Of a stretch of DNA of 64,000 bases, positions 54,826-64,000 are shown piece by piece. Source of the stretch: Lantana camara (Eukaryota; Streptophyta; Magnoliopsida; Lamiales; Verbenaceae); the NCBI GenBank assembly GCA_037501455.1, contig CM074865.1, positions 35,694,501-35,758,500 of the forward strand, written 5' to 3'. The notes below the pieces were generated by a model. That model worked only from the letters and a program-made list of their open reading frames with translations. It made no database searches and was not told the DNA's origin. The position numbers and the translations under genes are program-made. Position 1 is the stretch's first letter. Every line of letters starts with the position of its first letter.

Positions 54826-54929
54826 ACTAGTTTGCTAGTTTAGGTGATCATGCTAGACAGTAAATTTCAAGCGAAGTTTGCTAGTTTAGGTGATCATGGG
54901 TTAGTCTTGTGGATATTTTAATTTATGCA
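54826..54929 (+). other. Copia-leader-like scrap with internal duplication
   Basis: Bases 54885-54929 resemble the copia leader near 59165-59212 (TTAGGTGATCATGGGTT, then TTTTAATTTATGCA). A 22-bp segment occurs twice (54831-54852 and 54877-54898). It joins truncated P directly, so it marks an old deletion or rearrangement. Confidence 0.55.
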
Positions 54930-56229
54930 TGTAACACCCCGGAGCGAAGGACACCACATCCCCCGCACCATAGCCCGACACGTGAAACGAAATGGGGACT
55001 CTGCCCACGCATCAAGCCGTGGTGAACGGGTGACAAATAAAGCACAACCTAAGCTAGGCGGTCTAGACCCTACTCAGAGTGCGCAATAGAAAAATACATA
55101 ACGAATGTGGAAGCACCAGGATTTCAAATAGCCAAACATACATGCTTTCCAACTAAGGGTAACTAAAACAATTAAATATGCAATGCCCAACCCGAGCCAA
55201 ATTAAGTCATACAATTATCTGAAATCCAAAATTCTAAAGCATAAGTTTATACATATTTCAAAATTAACAAAATGCGTAAGGAAACAAAAATACAGTGCAT
55301 GGGACTCGAGCTATCCACAACCACGACACAAGACAACCGCCTAGCTCAACCTCCAAGCACCTGCAACTCAAAAAGGGGAAAAAAGGGGAAATAACAACGA
55401 GGGTCAGTCCTAAAGACTGGTGAGGGGGCTAACACACGCACCCATACGTATATATATAAGAACAAAGCATAATCAAAGCTGAAGGGGTTCATGAACAGGG
55501 TGTGATTTTTGCAATCTAATACATTCTATCCCATGGTACTATGTATAAGGAAGAGGGTTTAAGGACGAAGGCCAAAATCAACCAAGTTTTAAAGTTTAGA
55601 AATCCATCCCCGTGTCATAACCATAAACAAAGCATAACTAACTCGACGAGAATGAGTTCCAACCCACTTACTCCATAACATAAGCAATACTCATAAATCA
55701 ATCCCACCTAAACACCGTTTGGGGAGAGAGGCGCTACCCCTCAACCCCACTTATAAATTTAATGAGATTGGGGATCCTCCCGCTCCTTCGATGGGTCACG
55801 TAGCACACCGTCGGCTCAAGAAGACCCGTCTTCCCCTCGACCTCCCGAGGATGGGCTAAGCCTCCCTTTTGTGGAGTTGTGTTGATGAGAGAGCCCGGTG
55901 ACCCCATGGCCGACCCGAGATAACATACCACTCCTCCTGGGCCCAAACTTACCCTTACACTTATCACAAATCTTAACTCGCTTACACACACACACACTTA
56001 CCAAAGCTTTTCCGAAACAAAAGGCAAAATAGCTTATATACGTATACAAAGCGTTTTCAAAGTGCATATACTTATTCAACACGTATCTATATACATATAT
56101 ATATACATCGCATGCGGGTTCAAAATGCAAATTAGGGTTGTAGGTCATATTAACTAAAAGAACAAAACCTCACCTTTCCACGTAAGTGGAGCAAAAGGAT
56201 ATGCAACAGACGCAAACGGACGCTTACAG
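54930..56229 (-). mobile_element. S2: truncated S-family gypsy LTR
   Basis: Parallels S1 from 38173 to about 39483 with scattered differences, then is cut by copia D. No PBS lies beyond its end at 54930, so it is a solo LTR or a 3' LTR. The rest would lie beyond D, off the window. No gene seen. Confidence 0.82.
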
Positions 56230-57377
56230 TGTTAGGAATAGTGCCCTAGAAAGCCGATTGTATATCCGCTTTGTGCTTTTCCTTATTGTAATCACAGATA
56301 ATCTTTGAATAAAATAACGAATTGAGGCAACACTTCTTTATATGCTCTTGTTTGGTATGCGTTTACTTTAGCTGTGCATGTATGAGAACTCCCCTAATCC
56401 TGATGACTTTAGGACTCTACCATTTAGGTGAAATGGTTCATGAAACGAGCCCTATATCACATGAGTCATGATTAGTAAAATACTCCAAGCCGATGAGTCC
56501 TACAGACAGTGGGAGTGTCAACCTGACTCCTCTAAGGCTTGCTTGTGGGATCACGCCCTTAAGAAGGGCCACCTTGTTTCATGGAGGTGCAAAGTATATA
56601 GTTGATACGTGCGTGATACATGAGGGTGCTTACTTTAATAAGTAAGTTCACTGAGGTGCCCCGTGTGAGAACATTCCTAAATGGGAAAGGAAGTTTCTAT
56701 TTCAGGAAATGGAAACTTCCAGATTAGGAAATATCTCACGAGTCATTGATGTGATTAATTGATCCTTAGACTTGAGGTTCCTTGTCACTTTATGAGTTAA
56801 CTCTGTAGTCTTAGGTATAAGCTTTAAAGGGTGTCGCCTTAGACAACTGATTCAAGGCTTATGCTGGGGCTGCACAAGTGATTCATGAAAGTGAATGAGA
56901 ATCAAGAAAGGACCTACACTTGCATTTGCAAGGTGATCTCTTATTGTGTAAGTCATTCATATGCCATATGGAGTCCTTGGCCAAGGCAGTAGATCAAGAC
57001 ATCAAGAAAAGTGTTTCTTGGATTGAGATCAAATGGATATGAAATGCACTTAGCTTTAAGACCAGATTATTAGGGTTCTGATTATTCCCTTGCCCTAGAT
57101 CTTGGTTGAGAGATAGTAAGTAGGAGGATTGTATCTCACATGAATCAATGACTTAAAGGTTCTGTCGAATCCGAACATTCCAATTCAGCTAGGGGTTAAA
57201 CACCTGTTGCTAGACTATGGTCGTTTAATTTGTGGACTAATTAATTAATTAGTGAATTAATTAATTAGGGTCACTGCTAATTGAATTGAGAACCTAGAGG
57301 GTCACACACAACAACTTGGTTACATGAGTTGAGGCTTGAAATTGATTAAACGAGTTAATCGGGCCAAGAGGGTTCCA

Positions 57378-57445
57378 CACGTGTGAATTCACACGTGTGG
57401 CTCACGTGAGTGACACGTGTCACTGTGACACGTGTCACACACGTG
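57378..57445 (+). promoter_or_regulatory. Cluster of six CACGTG G-boxes, LTR D
   Basis: CACGTG at 57378, 57392, 57403, 57414, 57429 and 57440, within 68 bp, followed by a TA run. Spacing of 11-15 bp. About 350-415 bp upstream of the TATA box. Confidence 0.7.
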
Positions 57446-57792
57446 TATATATATATATATATATATTGTATATATTAAATAATTAATTAGTTAATTATTT
57501 AATAGACTTTGGTTTAATTTTGAATTAAAAAGAAAGTCTAATTTTGGAGAAAATAATCTAGTTAATTAATTACGAATTAATTAATTAGATAAAAATAAGT
57601 TATTTATTTTATAATAAATAAAGTATAAAATTATCCAAAAATAGTTTGGATATTTTTAAGCTCTCTTAAAAGTTGACTAGAATTAGAATTCAAAGTCAAA
57701 GTTGGAAAATACTTGATGATCAAGTAATAGGAGAGAGAGGAACCAAATCCTAGTCCAAAAAGGACTAGTTTCGGCCGCCCCTCCCCTTTCCT

Positions 57793-57817
57793 ATATATAG
57801 GGGAGCTCATGCTCCCC
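57793..57817 (+). promoter_or_regulatory. TATA box and adjoining palindrome, LTR D
   Basis: TATATAG (57793-57799) followed at once by GGGGAGCTCATGCTCCCC (57800-57817), 7-bp arms. The transcription start would be expected about ten bases further on. Confidence 0.6.
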
Positions 57818-58187
57818 TTTAGAGCTAATTGACAATTCTTGGTTCATGTGTTGAACACCTTCCTTTCTCCAAGATTAAATTAAACCCTAGGTTAAGCCTA
57901 AACACTAACTAGAGAACTAGCATCCTTACTAGTTAGATTGTGATCAAGTTGGTGGACTTTCTCTAGAGGCTTCAAGTTAGAAGTTTGAAGATTCGAGCTT
58001 TACCAAGGAGAGGGGATCAAGCCGCGAGAAGAGCGTTCTTGGGTGGCTTGAAACGCTTCAAGAAAGAACAAAAGAAAAGTAAGTTTTCTATCCCTACGAA
58101 TTTGGTTACACGATTGCGAGTTCAAGGTCCTTTTGTTGGGAAATTTTTTTAAATTCCGCTGCTTTCTGATTCCTGTTTTCCAACAAG

Positions 58188-58200
58188 TGGTATCAGAGCC
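58188..58200 (+). promoter_or_regulatory. Primer-binding site, copia D
   Basis: TGGTATCAGAGCC, two bases after the LTR end at 58185. Confidence 0.94.
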
Positions 58201-58439
58201 ACCTCGTTAATCGTGTTTCTGATTCGTCTCAATTATTCTGAATTTGGTAGAAATTCTTAGGCTTGATGCGATTGAGTATTTGTAATTGTTTTAGAAAGCC
58301 TGAATTACGAAACTGTATTTTTTTTTTCCTGAAAGTTTCTGAAAATTGGTTTTATGAAATTTAATTTTTTGAAAAACAATTTTAGATTTGAAACTGTATA
58401 AACTGTTTTTGGATTTCTTGGATTGGTTTTGCTTTTCAA

Positions 58440-58860
58440 CGAAAACACGAAACAAAAGCCCGGATCGCGATGAACACGCGAAACCCCGCGCGCGAAGGAG
58501 TCGCGCGCGCGGGTTTCGCGCGCCACCCTCCCGCAACCGCGCGGGAGGCCCTCCCGCACGCCGTCCGCCCGTCGCCGCCCAGGCCTGGCCGGGACAGACC
58601 GGCCAGCCTCCCAGCTCCTCCCGCACGCCTGTGCGGGAGCGTCCCGGGCGCGCCTAGGGCGGCCGAGACTGGCCGCCCACCGCCCAGCAGGGCACGCGCG
58701 AGCGAGGCGCGCGGTATGCGCGCGCAGTGCTCGCACTCGCCTGGCCTTGGCCGGGCGCTGTGCGCGCCTGCCGTGCGCGTCCGCGCGCGCTTGCGACGCT
58801 GTGCCCCGTTTCGCGCACGGGCCCCGTTTTCGTGATCCGGCCCCCTTTCGTGTTTCGTGC
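58440..58860 (+). repeat. GC-rich hairpin block, copia D leader
   Basis: Contains CTCCCGCAACCGCGCGGGAG (58528-58547, 7-bp stem) and a 9-bp stem CTCCCGCAC-GCCT-GTGCGGGAG (58618-58639), with many CG-rich runs. The largest of the four GC blocks. Long open frames on both strands reflect lack of A/T stops. Confidence 0.8.
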
Positions 58861-59970
58861 AATCCAGTCCCAATTTTTTATTTTAATTTTAAAATTTTTA
58901 TTTTTGAATATTTATTTTTAATTTTTGAATAAAACTTAAAATTGGGATTTTTGAGAAATTGAAGCGGTTTATATTTTGGGAAAATACATCTTTGATAAAA
59001 TTATTAATTTTCAGAAATTAATTGGAATTTTATTTGTTTTGGTAATTTGGGATTTATTGAAAACTTTTATAAATAAGACTCGCATCAAGTCGTGTTTTAA
59101 GCTATTAGAGCTTAAAGCGAGAATTTTAATTTATTGGTTAAATTTAAATTCTTGCAAAAGCATGTTAGGTGATCATGGGTTTAGATCTATGTATGGTTTT
59201 AATTTATGCACATGGATGGTTTAAATTGGGGTTGGAGCCCTATAGTTGCGTTTTTCAATTGAGGTTGGAGCCTCACTTATGTGCGTACTGTTATGTGATT
59301 TATTATGTGGCTTTCCATATTACTGTTTTTGAGGCCGGGGTATGCCCCGTGTAATTGTCTAAGGCCAATATGAAGATTGAGCCTTATTACTTTATGTCTT
59401 TTTCTTTTTATTGTAATTTGAGAGTAGAGATAGGTGGTGAGGTTTTATTTTCATTTTGGAGACAATGCACCCATGGAGTAAGATGGACCACATTCAAGTA
59501 ACAAGGAGGCCATAAGTGAAGACCCCTCAAAATGTTAGGGAGGGGAATCTCAATTGTTAAATGTAATAGAGATAGGGCTCGTATTTTGTTACCGCTTTCC
59601 CTTATGTGATTTAAACTGTTTATGTGGCATGTATGTTAGAACTTGTGATTGTGGAGTGGCTCCCCATATCACGCATAAGATAGGTAGAACCTATGATCAT
59701 TACATGTTAGTATCATGCTAGGACATGTTATCTGTTTATGTGCTTGTTTGAAATGCATTTAAGTGTACTTGCATTAATCAAGACTAATAAAATTGGATAA
59801 CATATATGTTGGTGAGGTCGAACCGGACAACTCTCCGGTTGATTCGAAAATTCCCATTAAATATTAAGCTAATTTCGAACAAATAGGTGTTTAATTCGAG
59901 ATGCAAGTTTTGAATTAAATTCCTAGCATTCCATCAATAGGTTTTAAGTTTAGTAAGTAAAGCTAGTTAT

Positions 59971-60291
59971 TGTCCGCGAGTCGTGGGATAGCTAGTGGAG
60001 CTTATTAGTTCTTAGTTACCTAATTAATCATTTTAAATGATCAATATTTCATGATCGATTTTAGCAAGGGCGATGTCTGCGAGTCGTGGGTCGTTCAAAC
60101 TAAGTTTTGGTCATGATCTTATGATTGATGGGTCTAGCTTAAAGCCTAAGTAGATATGGATGTCGCACGAGTCGTGGGTCCATATTGAAAGATAGGTGAT
60201 GCAAAAACAATTACTAAGAGTTCTAAAGGTGTTAGAATTGGTAAGTTGTACCTACCTAGGGTTCTTACTTAGAATGTCCGCGAGTCGTGGG
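59971..60291 (+). repeat. Four AGU-hairpin motifs in copia D leader
   Basis: TGTCCGCGAGTCGTGGG at 59971-59987 and 60275-60291, TGTCTGCGAGTCGTGGG at 60074-60090 and TGTCGCACGAGTCGTGGG at 60161-60178. Starts are 103, 87 and 114 nt apart. Each can fold as a 4-5-bp stem with an AGU triloop in the sense RNA. Confidence 0.8.
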
Positions 60292-60497
60292 TTCGAGGTA
60301 AAATGCCTAGGATCTTAGTACCCATTGGGAAACGTGTTCCTCTTAGATCTTTGGGAATTATAGATCTTTGAAAAACAGTGGGAGCTACATTAGATTAAAG
60401 ACCTTATCTTTTGTATATCGTTATAATTCAGCATGCTCACTAGTTCTCTGTTTCACCATTTAGGTCGTAGATTCTGTGATTCTCTACGTGTTTTGAA

Positions 60498-61920
60498 ATG
60501 GCAACCAAAAACCCTCTTGTATCGATCCTCGAGTCAAACAAGTTGACTGGTCCCAACTATTCTGATTGGCTGAGGAATCTAAAAATCATTTTAGATTCTG
60601 AGAAGAGAACTTATGTTCTCTTCGAAGGGGAGCCTAGTCCCGAAGGGGAGGCTCCCACTCGGGCTGAGCGGGATGCGATTCAGAAGTGGAAGGATGATAA
60701 TCTCCAAGCCCGTTGTCTTATGTTGGCTAACATGTCTCCGGACTTGCAAAGACAACATGAGGCCATGGAATTTGCTTGGGAGATTTACGACCACTTAGAG
60801 CAACTTTACCGCCCTCATGAACGTGTTACAAGGTATAACACTTCAAAGGAATTATTCCACTTGAGAATGAGGGAAGGTTCAAGTGTCCATGAATATAGAC
60901 TCAAGTTTCTTGCCCTTACTGAGAAACTTGCTTCCATGGACATGCCACTGAAAGATGAGCTTTCAGTGGATTTGTTGCTAGCTTCGCTCCCACCATCATT
61001 CAACCCATTTGTCCTTAACTTCAACATGAATCATGCTGGTGCTACTGTAGCTGAGCTGATTAGTCAGCTTGTGACTGCTGAAAGCACGATCAAGAAGGAC
61101 AATAAGGTTTTGATGGTGAATGCTCCATCTTCCTCTTCAGGGCCTTCTAAAGGTAAGGGCAAGAAAGCCCAAAAGAAGAAGAAGAAACCCCTTAGGCCCA
61201 CTGGTGGCATTTCGAAGGGGAAGGCCCAAAAGAAGAAGCGTGATCAGAAAGAGGATGTTTGCTTCCATTGTGGCAAAGCGGGACATTGGAGGAGAAACTG
61301 CCCAGAGTACAAGGCTACTCTAAAGAAAGGTATCTTTCTCGTTGAAGTAAATCTTTCTATTAATTCTAGTTCTTGGGTACTTGATACCGGTTGTGGGACT
61401 CATATCTGTAATGATGTACAGATGCTAAGTGAAGTCCAACAACTCAAAGAAGGAGAATGTGTCTTGAAGATCGGCGATGGCTCAAACGTTGAAGCTCGAG
61501 CTTTAGGCACAATTAGATTAGATTTAGGTAGTTTTGAGTTAGTATTAAACAAAGTCCTTTATGTACCGAACATTATTCGTAATATAATTTCAGTTCCAAT
61601 ATTAGATTGTGAAGGTTATGAAACTTATATTAAGAATGGTAAATACTTTATCAAACGGAACAACTCTTCCGTTCATATCGGTACTCTAAGTAATGGACTT
61701 TACCTAACTCAAAATATCAATATTATGAATATACAACGAGAAACAAAGCGTAAGAGAGATGACAAAGTTTCAGCTCCCTTATGGCACGCTAGATTAGGAC
61801 ACATTTCCAAGAACAGAATTAGCAAGATAAACACTTTAGGATCATTCTCTGAAAATGATCTCAAAGAGTTAACTTCTTGTGAATCCTGTCTCAAAGGAAA
61901 AATGTCCAAAGTCCCTTTTT
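60498..61920 (+). CDS. Copia D gag, protease and pre-integrase region
   Basis: 474 residues before a frameshift stop. MATKNPLVSILES start, 12 nt after the conserved CTCTACGTGT; UBN2-type Gag to about residue 185; K/R-rich tract (about 215-250); intact zinc knuckle CFHCGKAGHWRRNC (about 254-267); protease LDTGCGTHIC (about 296); pre-integrase WHARLGH (about 434). The frame ends at GKMSKVPF because the T run at 61916-61920 has five T where C has four. The remaining pol continues one base out of register at 61921. Confidence 0.93.
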
Positions 61921-64000
61921 AAAGGAACTGTGGAACGTGCCACTAAGGTTTTGGATTTGATCCATACTGATGTTTGCGGACCGCTTAGTGTAAGCACTAG
62001 AAACAATCATCAGTACTTCATAACCTTCACTGATGACTTTAGTCGGTATGGTTATGTATACTTAATGAAGTATAAATCTGAAGCTTTTGAGAAATTCTTA
62101 GAATTTCAAAAGGAGGTTGAGAACCAAACTGGTCACAAGATCAAAGCACTTCGATCTGATCGAGGAGGCGAATATCTTAGTGAAGAATTCCTTAATCATC
62201 TCAAAGATAATGGGATTATCTCTCAGTGGACTCCTCCGGGAACTCCTCAGCTTAATGGAGTTTCTGAGAGAAGGAATCGAACCCTACTTAATATGGTTCG
62301 TTCCATGATGAGTTTTACTGACTTACCACCTTCCTTCTGGGGTTATGCCCTAGAAAGTGCAGCAAAGATTCTGAATCTTGTTCCCTCTAAGTCAGTCCCC
62401 AAGACGCCCTATGAAATGTGGCATGGTAAAATCCCTAGTTATTCTTACTTAAGAATTTGGGGTTGTCCTGCTTACGTGAAGAGGACAGTGGGAGATAAAT
62501 TAGAATCTTGTTCTAACTTATGCTACTTTGTAGGTTATCCTAAGGAATCCATAGGATACTATTTCTATGATCAATCTGAACAAAAGGTGTTTGTTTCTAG
62601 AAATGCCACTTTTCTTGAGGAACCGTTCCTTAAAGAAAAGAAGGGCAAGATCATAGAATTAGAAGAAGTACAAAATGACCCCACACCACCCACTGAAGAA
62701 ACGTCCCACTCTGATCAACCACAACCAATCACGAATTTCGATACACACGAAAATCCTCCTCTGAGGCGTTCTGAACGTACTCCTAGACAGCCGGAGAGAT
62801 GGTATGGATTCTTCCATGAAATCTCTCAAAAGGATAATGATCCTTTAACATATGAGGAGGCACTTTCAGATTCTGACTCTGAACAGTGGATAGAAGCCAT
62901 GAAATCCGAAATGGATTCCATGAACTCCAACCAAGTTTGGACCTTGGTAGATTTGCCTGATGGGGTCAAACCCATAGGTTGCAAATGGATCTTTAAGAGA
63001 AAGCTTGGAGTTGATGGAAGCATTGCAGCCTACAAAGCAAGACTGGTTGCAAAAGGATTCACTCAAAGACCCGGCGTGGACTTTGACGAAACCTTTTCAC
63101 CAGTTGCAATGCAAAAGTCTATTCGGATCATGCTTGCCATTGCTGCATATTATGACTATGAGATATGGCAAATGGATGTGAAAACTGCCTTTCTCAATGG
63201 TGACATTGACAAAGACATTTATATGGAGCAACCCATAGGTTTCACATTCAGTGGGAGTGAGCAAAAGGTTTGCAAACTCCAAAGATCAATCTATGGATTG
63301 AAACAGGCTTCTAGGAATTGGAACATTCGATTTGATGAATCGGTCAAAGCGTTTGGCTTCATCCAAATTTCGAATGAATCATGTGTGTATAGAAAGGAAT
63401 TGGAGACCTCAGTGCAATTCTTAGTACTTTATGTTGATGACATCCTTCTTATTGGGAATTCGAAGGATGACATGAAAGTGACTAAGTTATGGTTATCGAA
63501 CCAATTCGAGATGAAAGATCTTGGTGATGCGTCCTATATCCTTGGAATTAAAATCTATAGAGATAGATCTAGAAGGTTAATAGGACTATCACAGTCGATG
63601 TACATTGATAAAGTATTGAAGAGATTCAATATGGAGTCAGCAAAGGTTAAGAACCTTCCTATGAGTGTAGGAACATGTCTTTCAAAGAAGATGTGTCCTA
63701 AGACCAACCTTGAGAAGGAAAGAATGACTCATACACCTTATGCATCAGCAATAGGTAGCATAATGTATGCAATGTTATGTACTCGACCGGATGTGGCTTA
63801 TGCACTTAGTGTGACGAGTCGGTTCCAATCTGACCCTGGAGATGGTCACTGGGCTGCCGTGAAGAATATTCTTAAGTACTTGAAAAGTACTAAAGATTTA
63901 TTCTTAGTTTACGGAGGTCAGAAAGATCTTACTGTCGAAGGATACTGCGATGCAAGCTTTGCATCTGACTTAGATGATTTTAAGTCAATGTCAGGATACA
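61921..64000 (+). CDS. Copia D pol: integrase, RT, RNase H (partial)
   Basis: Open from 61921 to the window edge, about 693 codons, in register with KGTVERATKV. Integrase HTDVCGPL, SDRGGEY (Glu here where C has the stop) and GVSERRNRT; linker with LRRSERTPRQ; RT with WIEAMKSEMDSM and LVLYVDDILLIG; RNase H up to YCDASFASDLDD. No stop was seen on reading. It would be part of a single Gag-Pol of roughly 1300 residues if not for the upstream inserted T. Confidence 0.92.

Larger units (their letters stand above)
56230..58185 (+). mobile_element. Copia D 5' LTR
   Basis: 1956 bp, TGTTAGGAATAG...TTTTCCAACA. Order: U3 with AT-rich tract, G-box cluster 57378-57445, TATA at 57793-57799, palindrome 57800-57817, then R and U5. 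Confidence 0.93.
58201..60497 (+). mobile_element. Copia D 5' leader
   Basis: About 2.3 kb before gag, long for a copia element. GC-rich block at 58440-58860, then AT-rich sequence, then the four AGU hairpins (59971-60291). Two short overlapping frames (58976-59224, 82 codons; 59169-59354, 61 codons) have relatives in other copies but no recognisable domain. Many upstream ATGs precede gag, so translation would need a shunt, re-initiation or splicing; which of these is not visible here. Confidence 0.85.
56230..64000 (+). mobile_element. Copia element D, plus strand, off right edge
   Basis: 5' LTR 56230-58185, PBS, 2.3-kb leader, gag-pol from 60498 to the window edge within RNase H. Same family as A, B and C, opposite orientation. 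The flank to its left ends TACAG, a possible TSD that cannot be tested. Gag has an intact CCHC knuckle and pol is open apart from one inserted T, so D is the copy closest to functional. Confidence 0.95.

Noticed and set aside
58291..58932. Open frames of up to 185 codons on both strands
   Set aside because: Again the GC-rich leader block of copia D. No conservation of these frames in A, B or C, whose blocks differ in sequence.

Overview
This window is plant nuclear repeat DNA, almost certainly intergenic heterochromatin of a repeat-rich (probably dicot) genome. I find no host gene, tRNA gene, rRNA gene or bacterial feature. Nearly every base belongs to LTR retrotransposons nested in one another. 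All readable primer-binding sites match the 3' end of plant initiator tRNA-Met (TGGTATCAGAGCC), in both the Ty1/copia and the Ty3/gypsy elements.

Layout. (1) 1-4240: copia element A, minus strand, leader plus 5' LTR, running off the left edge; it sits in the 5' LTR of an old gypsy element G1. (2) 4241-5059 and 15043-16488: remnants of G1 (LTR tail, PBS, non-coding interior), split by copia B. (3) 5060-15042: copia B, minus strand, complete, with a 5-bp target duplication TGAAG and one frameshift between gag and pol. (4) 16501-34380: copia C, minus strand, badly decayed, without a target duplication and with a PBS-like scar outside its 3' LTR. Its leader holds N2 (23107-31395, TSD GTGAG), a gag-only gypsy element with LTRs that read as identical. 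(5) 34381-42024: 3' interior, polypurine tract and 3' LTR of a G-type gypsy (G2). The LTR is interrupted by solo LTR S1 (38173-41486, TSD TAAAT). (6) 42025-42984: an older G-type LTR tail, then a fragment resembling a LINE RNase H domain. (7) 42985-54825: gypsy P, a Tekay/Del-like chromovirus remnant (3' LTR, broken RNase H, integrase and chromodomain), interrupted by N1 (47490-53469, TSD TTCTA). N1 has 2573-bp LTRs and only 834 bp of interior. (8) 54826-56229: a copia-leader-like scrap and a truncated S-family LTR (S2). (9) 56230-64000: copia D, plus strand, running off the right edge.

How the parts work together. Copia A-D are one family: about 1.95-kb LTR, unusually long leader of about 2.1-2.3 kb, then gag-protease-integrase-RT-RNase H in a single frame where undamaged. 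N1, N2 and probably G1/G2 lack pol and must have been moved by enzymes supplied in trans; N2 supplies its own Gag. P shows what a partner chromovirus looked like, but P itself is dead.

The most interesting signals are not coding: (a) four dispersed hairpins with an AGU triloop in the copia leader, whose variants keep pairing in the sense RNA; (b) GC-rich tandem hairpin blocks at one leader position, different in each copia copy; (c) three hairpins spaced about 28 nt apart shared by the coding-free gypsy elements G2 and N1 upstream of the polypurine tract; (d) arrays of 16-bp palindromes at a comparable LTR position in three gypsy families, where both arms have changed together around a CGGCCG core. 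All of these readings were made by eye, without alignment or folding software.
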